Below are positions 54,638 to 64,000 of a DNA stretch of 64,000 nt, in pieces. Positions within the stretch are counted from its first letter, which is position 1. Each line of letters begins with the position of its first letter. The notes beneath the pieces were generated by a model. That model made no database searches, was not told the origin of the DNA, and saw only the letters and a list, made by a program, of their open reading frames with translations. A program made the translations under genes and the position numbers. Source of the stretch: Rotaria macrura (lineage: Eukaryota > Rotifera > Eurotatoria > Philodinida > Philodinidae); the NCBI GenBank assembly GCA_900239685.1, contig OENT01000640.1, positions 1-64,000 on the forward strand, read 5' to 3'.

Positions 54638-55954
54638 CTTAGAATATCCAGGATAAATCAAAACTATGGTATGACCAGTCATGAATAATTCATCGATCAG
54701 AATTAAAAAACTATTGATTGAATGAATTAAAATTCTATGTATTCGTTTTTGTTTAACTTTGAGCTTTCTATTCGTTGTGTCTGAATTAATAAGTTGAAGA
54801 ACGAAAAATAACTAGTAAATAGTATGCGTTCTATTCGCATGCATAAATATATCTGGCCATTCTAAGATAAATGATTGCTGAAGGAAACTATTCCTACGTT
54901 TGTTTATTCTAATTATGAAACATAAGTTTTCAAAAAAGAAACATAAAAATTGTCATTGGGATGTGTAAGAACTGAAGTGTCGAGAATCTAATTTTGATTT
55001 CGCAATCGAGAGTCAATTCCATTGTCATTTCAATTTAGTTACATGACATTGATGAACAGTTTCAAAATATTCTGATGAGAAATTTTCATATCAGTCAACA
55101 AGAAAGTTTCGTCCAGCAACTTATCGTTCTTCATTCAAAACTATACACATCACGTTGTTTCTACAGAGTTATAATCAATTTGAAAACCTAACTCATTGTG
55201 AACTGGGAAATTTTCATCGAAATATATCTTATTAATCATGTTCCACTATGAGATTTTCACATCTTTCCGTTGTTTCTATCAAAAGAAAAAATTGTAATGC
55301 AAACATGTCTTGTACAAACGAATAGTACATATTAGACAAGACACGCTGAAACTATTCAAAAAAAGAACCATATTATTACGATTCGAATAAACGTGACTGA
55401 TTCAACTTGTTACATTCACATTAGTGAACATCGAATTAACAAATTTGACTCATCTATATGAGTATCATTCTTATTTTATATTCAATAATATTTGAGCAAT
55501 TGATAAGATGCATCTAGGGATAAGATGCTTGACAAAAAGTTTATCTACACATACCGTACTGAATAGTAACTACAATCAAAACATTAGAAGTTTGTCTCCT
55601 ACCGACAAATTATTTGTTGACATTCTTTAAATTGTGAATATAATCGACAGAATTGATGAATGGTAGAGAAAGACAAAAACGTCAGGGGTTTTTATCGTTC
55701 TGAAAGCAAAGGAAGAAAAATCGTTTTGTCAGTATGACAACGTGTTTTTTTCTTTGCACTCCCCACACACACCTCTCCGCAAAGAACACGTCATTAACAT
55801 TTATTGAAGAAAAAAAAAACCAGAACCCAAAGATAAGACGTATCCTATTCAATAAAAATATATTCTAAATATGTAATAAAGCACCGCCGAACTAATAACA
55901 ATCAATAAACAAAATAATTTTTAATCACAAAAAGCAATCTTTAAATACATAAAA
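54638..55954. other. Intergenic
   Basis: No gene or repeat recognised; likely upstream region of the unidentified gene and 3' flank of the mannosidase gene. Confidence 0.4.
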
Positions 55955-58900
55955 TTAATAATCATAAATTGGCAATGGATGTGCTTCTGTATTAAATAAC
56001 CATTGATTGAATGGAAATAAATTTTTCGTATCAAATAATAAATAAAAATATTTTAATGTTTCTGCTAGAAAATAACTTTCCATATTATCACGTGGTCGAA
56101 CATGATCTTTATTACGAACATCACTTATCGATGAATAACCTTCATTTTGTCTAGTATACTTTTCAAATGATTGAAAAACATTCCAGCCCCATTCTTGATA
56201 CATATCGTTGCCAGTTAAATGATACATATAATATAATGATTCAACTAATTCTGGACGTAATAAGTTATGTGCATCATTCTCCTTTCGAATCGTTCATAGA
56301 GGATATCTGACCAAAAAATATGACATCTATATCCCTATTGCAAGAGTACAGGAGTGTCACGTATCTAGGAACTTGGAGAAATGCTCACCTCTCCAGTGGG
56401 AAATATGGCATCTCTCGTTAGAAACGTCACAACAGCACTTGGAGATGTGCGTATCTAAGGGCGATTATATATCTCCAATGGCAGATGACCGCATGTAATG
56501 ATTGTGGGTGTGACATCCCAAGAAGGAGATGCTACAGTTCCCGCAGGAGAAGTGAACACTTCTCAAAAATCCTGAATATGTGACACAGTTCCTAGCTGAT
56601 TTGTTTCATCTTTCCCCTTTCATGTTTCTGTACGTTCTTTTTGTACAAAATATTTTCGAAACGATTCAAAACAAATTCATTGCTTTAAGAAAAACAATAT
56701 ATAAATATATATATATACTCGAACAATAATTGTTGGTTCTTTAGAATTGGAATCAACATTAAAGTAAGCTGTTTCAGGACTAAGACCAGTTGCTTGTTTA
56801 ACGTACATTTCATAACAAGTCTTAGTTAAATCTTTTGCCATATCCAGCAAATAACTCAAGTCACGTTGAAAATTCCAACCAAGTACCATGTTACCAGCAA
56901 GAAAACAAACTAAATGATCCTAAGTGGCGTTTTTTTTTCGAATCAAAATTTAATATAAAATACGAATCAATACCATTTTTGGTGAAAATGTTGACATGCC
57001 CATTAATTCACCGACGAAATAAAGTTTTTCCGGATAGGCTACATGCCAAAGATGTTTTCTTACACCGTCTAATGAAGAAAAATACTTAATATAATCGCCA
57101 TGCTTTCTTTCAATGTATTACCAATGCATTCAATCCAATCATTCCAAAATCTAAAAAAATGAGCTCACTTTGTTTGTCCCCTAAGTTGAAGGCATTGAAA
57201 TTTTCCTTGTATTAAAACGATAAGTGCACTTATACTTTTTATTTAGGGAATTGAAAATATTTATCAACATTCATCTCTTTTGGAACATTATGATTGATAG
57301 AAATGATTTTCTAATATAACATCATGACACTTCTTTGTGAGCACTACTAGTGATGTACTGAAATTTTTTTATAGCGTTTTGATTTTCTATTTGTTTGACA
57401 TGATTTATCTTAAGAATTCACTTTAGTATCTTGCGGTTTTGTATGATTTCTTCCGATGACTATATATTAGAGTACTTGTGAGATGAGCAAATGTCTTATG
57501 ATTTTCCAGTCTTTTTCTTATACGAATAGGTATCAATGAAAGCGAGAAAAATGTATCTTCTACTACGATTCTATTGAGGGTAACATTATCACCGTTACAA
57601 CTTCTAGGTTGGTATGTTCTTCATATTAATCAATCCATATTTTAATCTAATATCTGCATCCTGACATGTTCTTGGGAATTACGATTAAATCTACTGAAAT
57701 TTTAACCCACGTTCGAAAGGTTGATTTTCCGATGTCTGCTCTTTCCAACGGTGAAAACCGCTATCATTTCTCTGCCAGAATTTCTTCATAATACGAACAC
57801 GTTTCTTCGTTTTTAAAGGCACGGAATTACGTGATCAGTATAGTAGATGAAATGATCAGTACGATAAATGATCAATAAAACAAATACTAATGATCAGTGA
57901 TGAAAATTTCAGTCCACTGCCCCAGAATAGAAGCCAACCCTAGAAGTCAGTACTGCTTTATTTCAATGGATTCGAAATTTTATCACTGATCATTGAATTG
58001 TTTTACTGAAAATTTCATCTCTTATACTGATCAAATATTTTGTTGCCTTTTTCAAATGGATCATAGTACAGGAGTGTTCAATCCATATCTCATTGATCAC
58101 TCACATTTTCAATTAAGCAGTAAATCACTGAAGAAATAAATGAAAATTAAATATTTCAGTTCTGACTACCACATACCGACAACCTATATTAATTTTCAAA
58201 TCTTATTTATGTTTCAAAATGATCTTAAGGTAAATTTTCGTTATGAGAAGTACATATCAAATGCTACGTCAGCAGAAAGTGTAAAATCTTTCTGCCATTA
58301 AATTGTATATTTACACAGATCGTTTTTGTCCTGTTTGTAACCATTGTTTAAGTAAATATTCATAATATGAATCTCCACGGGCACCAAACGAAATAACACC
58401 ACCGGAAAATTGTCCTGTCAAAGGACTAATAAATATTGGTACAAGACCATCTTTTTTCGGTTGATTATGAAGTGTTGCCGCGGATTTATCAGCTGCATCC
58501 TTCAAGAAACAAAAGATGTATCGTCAATCGAAACTTTGAACTCGTTTAATATTACAAACTTCATATTTCTTATTGCCAGTTACTCGTGATAAATCTCGCA
58601 TTTCGAGTTGAACAGTACCAACTTCCGCTGTTGCTGACTCCGATGTCCATCTTCAAGCGAGAAAATTTTTAGTCAATTTTCTATAGCATTGAAATACGAA
58701 GCATGATGTAGTTATCTCTTTCAAATTCATGGAGACAGTTTCTTCAATATCTTTTTACTCGATTCTCGAACTATAGTTACAAATCGTTTCGAATACAAAA
58801 AGAGAATAATAAATAATCTATAAGTCTATATGACACTTGATTGAAATCAGAAATCACAAGAACTCTCTCGTAATGCATGATTTGTGAATCATATAGACAA

Positions 58901-60138
58901 GAATACTATCTACTAGAACCAATAAATGCACAACTGTTCACATTTGTCATAATTCGTGCTCGCACGAATTTCTACTGCATACACTTCGATCGTGTTTGTC
59001 AAAAGTAACTCTTGAGAAAAAACTAAAACTTCATACCGATAAGCACTGGCTATTTTTCGTTTAATATTTATTTCTGCTAATGGTAAACCTGATGGTGTAT
59101 TGAAATTCAACACGAGCCGATCACCCAATTCAATCTGAGAAAAAGATTTATGCAAAAAAAAAAACGAAAAATTTTGTACTATTTATCTTACAGCTCGTTT
59201 TAAAAATATTTCATCAGCTGTTAAATGATATATACTGAGAAGACCACCTAGAATACGAATTGTAACTTCAAAATGTGAATTATATTTATCGACAGAATTC
59301 GAATCAACATCAAAAGACTCTTCTATCCACTGACGTGCTTCATTATATTCTAAAGACGAGATATTATCAGATAATAATTATAAACAAAAAAAAAAGAATC
59401 TTATTCAACCTTCAGTCATATTCATAATATACAATGTATCGATTGCATCAACAATCGTTAAACCAAGACCAAACCATGTTGATGACGTCTTAGATATAGA
59501 TTTTAATTCATCATAACTCCAAGCATATGTTCGATAGGCTTTCCAAGCATGTTTCATAGCATCTTGTACAGCTAATTGACGTGTATTTGTTGGATCTTAT
59601 TGAAAATATTCAATAAACCATTTCTTAGAAATATAAACTACGATAACAATTACTTGTAAAATTATATTTGTGAACTTTTACTTTACTTAATTGATTCTCC
59701 TAAATAAATAAAAATCATATGATGTTTAAAATTGATTCATACCTTTCATATAAACGAAATGGGAATGAATCTTCATGACATTGATATACAGATAGATTAT
59801 AACATAAAACATAATCAATTTTTCTACTAGCATAATAGAAAATGATGATGAGAAATAAAATTCTCAAAGAACGAATTAGATAAGACATCTCACATGAATT
59901 ATATTTTTTAGTTTTTCGCTTTATCTTTTCTCAACAACACGTATATTTAACTAACTTGAATTTGCTTTTTTCGCCAAATTTCTTTTTCTTTTTTTTTTAT
60001 TATTTCTCGATGATAGTCATGTGAATTATATTCAATTGATTTGACAGCTTGTGTATAATAATTGATATAAATAAATAGAAGAAGGGCACTAAATGAAATT
60101 AATAATACACGTTGTTGTCTATGTAAATGTCGCCAATA
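55955..60138 (-). CDS. MAN1B1: ER mannosyl-oligosaccharide alpha-1,2-mannosidase (GH47)
   Basis: Exons on the minus strand: 59952-60138, 59410-59595, 59192-59349, 59037-59134, 58560-58650, 58315-58499, 57122-57150, 56974-57068, 56719-56919, 55955-56281. They join in phase to 518 residues, lacking the first exon with the start codon. A type II signal anchor ([17 protein letters not shown]) is followed by a Lys-rich stem and the catalytic barrel. Conserved positions match human catalytic Glu330 ([10 protein letters not shown]), Asp463 ([15 protein letters not shown]), Glu599 ([12 protein letters not shown]) and calcium-binding Thr688 (FNTEAHPLP). TGLSPE and HNLLRPE resemble MAN1B1 more than Golgi MAN1A. 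It trims one mannose from Man9GlcNAc2, timing glycoprotein folding and ERAD. The 29-nt exon 57122-57150 (FWNDWIECI) restores continuity. Two introns carry palindromic repeats. Confidence 0.93.
56347..56593. mobile_element. Inverted-repeat element in a MAN1B1 intron
   Basis: GTGTCACGTAT...AGAAATGCTCACCTCTCC at the left (from about 56357) is inverted at the right as GGAGAAGTGAACACTTCTC...ATATGTGACAC (to about 56584), about 40 bp of arm with roughly three quarters of positions matching. The interior repeats GGAGAT words. The outer ends (ACAGGAGTG / AGTTCCT) are only roughly matched and no target duplication was fixed. A further ACAGGAGTGTT occurs at 58071. Confidence 0.5.
57800..58085. repeat. 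TGATCA-rich palindromic block in a MAN1B1 intron
   Basis: At least eight TGATCA or near-TGATCA words occur. AATGATCAGTGATGAAAATTTC (starting near 57889) is nearly inverted at about 57969-57990 (GAAATTTTATCACTGATCATT). It lies in the 1.16-kb intron between exons 58315-58499 and 57122-57150. Probably a decayed small transposon. Confidence 0.5.
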
Positions 60139-61317
60139 CTAAATTTAATTTCAATTATTCATGTTGAAAATATATTCAGGCTATGCATGTTTTAGAAATT
60201 TGCGAATGCTTTGAAACATACTCAATGGACAGAAAAATGTTGTGACGAATATGATTTATTATCGCAATAGATAATAGAAAGACTAGACTGTTTCATTTTG
60301 TTCAATAAAAATGCATTAGATTATGAGTTATTCAAGAGAATTTTACTGAAATAAAAATAAAATCAACTAGAGACTTTTCTTCAATAACACTGGAATAGAG
60401 AATGAACAATAAATTCGAGTGCTTGGTTGACAAGCAAGTGTTAAAATTGACATTATTTCATAGAATGAATGAATCACATAGAATAGTCTCTTTATCAAAA
60501 AATCTTGATAAACCTCGATTGATTTTAATCCAACATGATCAGATGTGCTTGAGATTCGTTTTTTCATAGGACTCGATCTAAATATTATTGTCCAAGTATC
60601 GTGTCGCTGATACTATTTCAGTAGATATGATACTTTTTTTTTGCTACTTGATGCAGTACAGTTGGAAAACGAACGATGATTCTAGGGAAAGTCGTTTTGA
60701 GAGTAAAAGAATATCATTTCTCTAGTTATAATAAAACAGTTCACTTGCTCAACGAATAAGGATCTTTGATGAATCATGTCTAGAAAATCAGCCTTTTTTC
60801 AGCTATGCAGATAGCTTACAATATTTCGAAGTCACTGATTGAATGCAATTGCTGAAATATTTAAAAATAGTAAATTTAATTTTCAATTGAATTAGATAGT
60901 TGTTATTAGGACTAAGTTCCGGTAAACATGTATTTGACGTTGTTTACGCTACTCTGTTGAAGTGATGGCTATATAAATTAAAGAAAATTAACATAAATAT
61001 GTCGATAATTCTCATGTGCCTACGTATAAGCGTCAACATTGTTTTTTTCTTACCAACTTGGATAGTGCAGAAAAGATTTGTGATTTTTTGATCAATATAT
61101 ATATATAATTTGAAAATTATTTATAGATGTCGTTAATTGGAAATGTATCTGCTAATGATCATCAAAGAGAAAAAAACGATTTTTAATCACACTGAAAGTA
61201 CACTGGAAGAAATCTTCTTATCTTATGAGTCATGATAAACATAAAATTGCACAATAATAACAGTCAGATTCTAAATAAATATGGTAGATGTAAATTTCAA
61301 TTTTCAACTGATAGAAT
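60139..61317. other. Intergenic between divergent genes
   Basis: Should contain the missing first exon and promoter of the mannosidase gene (minus strand) and the promoter of the APH-like gene (plus strand). Neither could be fixed. Confidence 0.4.
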
Positions 61318-62427
61318 ATGTCGACTGATAGTATTACTACTAGTAGTAATAGTTCAAAATTACTAGAACGTAATGGACCTACTCATGGTATTTCATTTAC
61401 ACGTTTGCAAGCAGATAAATTATTTCAACAACATTTAAAACAGAATATAATCTCATTTCAATGTTTTGATATTGGTTATAATAATTTGATATTTTTTATT
61501 GAAACTTCAGAAAGTACTGAACAGTATGTACTTAAAATTGGTGGACGTTATTGGAATAAAATTAAGACAGAAGCAGAAGTTCAAGCATTGGAACTCATTA
61601 AAAACTATACAACAATACCTGTACCAAAAGTTCTTGCCTATTCATCCGATCGGAATAATGAATATGGTGTCGAGTGGATAATAATGACACGATTACCTGG
61701 ACAAAACATGAGTCGAATATGTGAAACTCAAGAATTAAGTTTAAATGCTAAAAAATCAATCATAAGAGATTTAGTTGATTGTATTGAACAAATGCATTTT
61801 AAAATACCACGCTTCAATAAAATTGGCGCATTCAAATCGAATGGACATATCGGTACGGATCTCAATCAACTTGGACCTTGGACAAATTATGAACAGTTCA
61901 TTCGTGATCGTGTTCAAGCAGATGCCACAATTCTAAATAAAGATGTCATTTTTGCACCAATCAAAGATTCCATGTTTGATGCTATACAAGAATTTGATAA
62001 ACTAAGATTTCCATCATTTTCGAATTTACCATTCGTATTTTCACATGGAGATTTTGACGTTCAAAATATTTTAATATCAATGGATGATCCTGAATCACCA
62101 CATATTACAGGCATAGTCGATTGGGAATGGGCTGGTTCATTTCCATGCTCCGAAGAATATTTTACTTCCTATCAATACTTTCTTGATGGTGACGATGATG
62201 TTAGGCTTTATTTTTTTGAAGAATTAGAAAAACGAAATATTTTAACACCACGAACAATCGAACGATTTTCTTTACTTGAAAAATTCAATCGATTTGCGAC
62301 GAATCTAGCATTGTGGGATCTGACCGATTTAATTAATGCGGAACATCCATTGGTGAACAAGAAACTCGAAAAAAGTCGTTCTATTATACAATCAACCATC
62401 AGTGAATTAAAAGAAGAATTAAAATAA
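61318..62427 (+). CDS. APH/choline-kinase-type small-molecule kinase, intronless
   Basis: A 369-residue uninterrupted frame. VLKIGG near residues 72-77 supplies the ATP-binding lysine. The catalytic loop SHGDFDVQNIL places catalytic Asp245 and Asn250 (Brenner motif HGDxxxxN), and IVDWEWAG places the metal-binding Asp268. This is the aminoglycoside phosphotransferase fold (PF01636), whose eukaryotic members phosphorylate small hydroxyl compounds; the substrate here is unknown and antibiotic resistance should not be assumed. The overall arrangement (IPVPKVLAYSSD, IIMTRLPGQ) is of the type common in fungi and bacteria. In a window where conserved genes have many short introns, the absence of introns hints at acquisition by transfer or retroposition. 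A possible poly(A) signal follows at 62460-62465. Confidence 0.9.
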   Translation: MSTDSITTSSNSSKLLERNGPTHGISFTRLQADKLFQQHLKQNIISFQCFDIGYNNLIFFIETSESTEQYVLKIGGRYWNKIKTEAEVQALELIKNYTTIPVPKVLAYSSDRNNEYGVEWIIMTRLPGQNMSRICETQELSLNAKKSIIRDLVDCIEQMHFKIPRFNKIGAFKSNGHIGTDLNQLGPWTNYEQFIRDRVQADATILNKDVIFAPIKDSMFDAIQEFDKLRFPSFSNLPFVFSHGDFDVQNILISMDDPESPHITGIVDWEWAGSFPCSEEYFTSYQYFLDGDDDVRLYFFEELEKRNILTPRTIERFSLLEKFNRFATNLALWDLTDLINAEHPLVNKKLEKSRSIIQSTISELKEELK

Positions 62428-62459
62428 ATTGAAAATGAGATGTAGACTAAAGTTAACAG

Positions 62460-62465
62460 AATAAA
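62460..62465 (+). terminator. Polyadenylation signal AATAAA for the APH-like gene
   Basis: AATAAA lies 33 bp after the stop codon, a plausible short 3' UTR. Confidence 0.45.
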
Positions 62466-64000
62466 TATTTCACATAATACTGAATTTTAATTGCCACTGA
62501 TACAAAATGTTCGTTCACGTTCTGGAGCTGATAGTTCTCCTTCTAAGTAACCGCTTGCCATCAGATATGCAATCATGTTCTCTCATCATGATTTGTAACT
62601 GATATTATTCACATCACTTTTCTAGAGATTCCATGGTGCAAATAATTTCTTCTCAATTTTAACTCGAAGTCGAAGATCGAACATAGAATTTTAAATGTGT
62701 AACATAGCAAATGAATATAATGTATAATTTCATGATTCATCTACTGTATTAGATACTGTTTCATGTGCAGACTACATATTTTCAAATAGTTTTTAACAAT
62801 GTTCAAGAAAAATCAGAGTTCATTGTTTTAAATATAACATTTTATTATAAGAGGATGTCTTTGAAAAATTATTTACATTTGTTTTATATGAATACAAACT
62901 AAATGTTTGCTTCCGTATTAATGATCACACTGTATCTCGTATTTTTGAAATAGTCAATCTGCTCATAATGAAAACATAAAGTAAAACTACCTTACCTCTC
63001 AAGTGATAGCAACTGACAGACGAATAGCAAATGCTCTATTTATACTAAATAAATAAAATCTAGACGAAAAAAAGCAAGTTTTCTGTGTTTCTGATATTCA
63101 ACTAGCGATGATGATGACGAACCGTGCAAAAAATCCAGAGTTTGCCTTTCATTCAGATAATGCACAGTCACCTCGACTCTTTATCATTTATTAGTAATAT
63201 CAAGTGTCAGAACTAATTCATAAGACCTTTTGCTTTTATAAGGGTCCAAGTAAGCAAGCAACTGCCAAGAGATGTTTTTTTGCTTTTTTTCTATGTCCAA
63301 TGCAGATATTAGTGTAATTTGTCGGATTCTAGTTGATTTATTTATAGTCAATGCTGATGCTGATTGATGTAACTACTACCAAAAGAACGAACTCTAAATA
63401 AAGTGAATTTCATCGTTCGAACTGTACTAGACTTATTGTGTTTCATATGCTACATGAAATTTCATGGAGAAATCGGAGAAAAGTTTACGATGTGCCAAAC
63501 GACAGATCCATCCGAACGAGAAAATTTTCGACATGTAGATATGTCAACTGATGTCCGTAATAATGTTCAGATAACCACTAAGTAAACTAGAAGGCGAATG
63601 TGTGATTCATATTTACTTTTACAAAAGGTTCGTATGATGCGAGAATAGAGGAACATGGCGTTCAACTCTTTCTGGAAATCAGCTCAGCAGATCATCCTAT
63701 GCATTCGTTGAATAGTCATCGTTAAAGAATGTATCGCGATGGCAAGTTCGGGTGTGGATGATTTTACATTTCAACACATGTCGATACTGCGAAAAAGAAC
63801 GATGATCTTCATATGTCAAAGTTTGCCCGAGAACATTGTCTTGCATGGATTTAGAATTTTAGGAAACAACAAAAATCATCCTACTCTAGAGTCGATATAA
63901 AGTTCATCAAAGGTATATCGAAGACTTGAATCTATGCTGTGTCATTTTGTTGAAACTTGGTGCACACATGAAGAGAAAACAAGCAAGCAATGACGTTTTA
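62466..64000. other. Intergenic to window end
   Basis: No supported gene. A 60-residue plus-strand frame (63403-63585) has no recognisable motif. Confidence 0.4.

Noticed and set aside
59702..59890. Minus-strand frame starting [17 protein letters not shown] as an alternative first exon of the mannosidase
   Set aside because: Its end phase does not fit the next exon, while 59952-60138 joins in phase and supplies a signal anchor; the frame lies in the intron between them.
61318..62427. Antibiotic-resistance determinant
   Set aside because: The APH fold alone does not indicate aminoglycoside activity; eukaryotic members act on other small molecules.

Overview
The window is AT-rich animal nuclear DNA. 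Its genes carry many short introns (about 50-80 bp, GT...AG) and belong to metazoan families: collagen prolyl 4-hydroxylase alpha subunit, type II PKA regulatory subunit, ZC2HC1-type zinc-finger protein, ER alpha-mannosidase I, glutamate-cysteine ligase modifier subunit, polyubiquitin and a 4-EF-hand protein. An intronless APH-type kinase, abundant small palindrome-rich DNA transposons and many decayed gene fragments would suit a bdelloid rotifer (Rotaria/Adineta type). That placement is my inference from gene style; nothing in the window proves it.

Layout. 1-6650 is transposon-dense. A long inverted repeat is split by a palindrome-rich element (129-936). A decayed tRNA-like sequence and a small CCC/GGG-ended element (2290-2513) follow. 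Then comes a nested stack: a hAT-like element (3250-5971, 8-bp target duplication) contains a 2-kb CCC/GGG element and a foldback element. 7016-9011 holds a GIMAP/AIG1-like GTPase and the 3' part of an NMNAT-like gene. 9012-13020 is intergenic, with an LRR-like pseudogene and another CCC/GGG element. 13020-17650 is a diverged tandem duplication: one copy carries an intact 3-unit polyubiquitin gene (minus strand), the other a broken two-unit ubiquitin gene. Head-to-head with polyubiquitin lies the 16-exon prolyl 4-hydroxylase alpha gene (18427-23602).

26201-41817 holds a Ser-rich protein of unknown function, a 4-EF-hand protein with a 6-nt microexon, an Asn/Gln/Tyr-rich hypothetical protein, a four-finger ZC2HC1 protein, and the PKA type II regulatory subunit. 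41818-47460 is gene-poor. 47467-54637 is mostly remnants: an ABCB-type N-terminal fragment, a frame-broken BEN-like gene beside a CCC/GGG element, the 3' half of GCLM, and a five-exon reading frame I cannot identify. 55955-60138 is ER alpha-1,2-mannosidase I. 61318-62427 is the intronless APH-like kinase.

The genes do not form one pathway. P4HA and MAN1B1 both act on secretory-pathway proteins, but they are 32 kb apart and show no sign of linkage. The most unusual signal is a group of elements sharing CCC...GGG termini and 2-bp target duplications while carrying entirely different internal palindromic words; one insertion can be verified because it interrupts an older inverted repeat. Exon boundaries were read by eye from splice sites, phase and family similarity; no alignment or transcript data were available.
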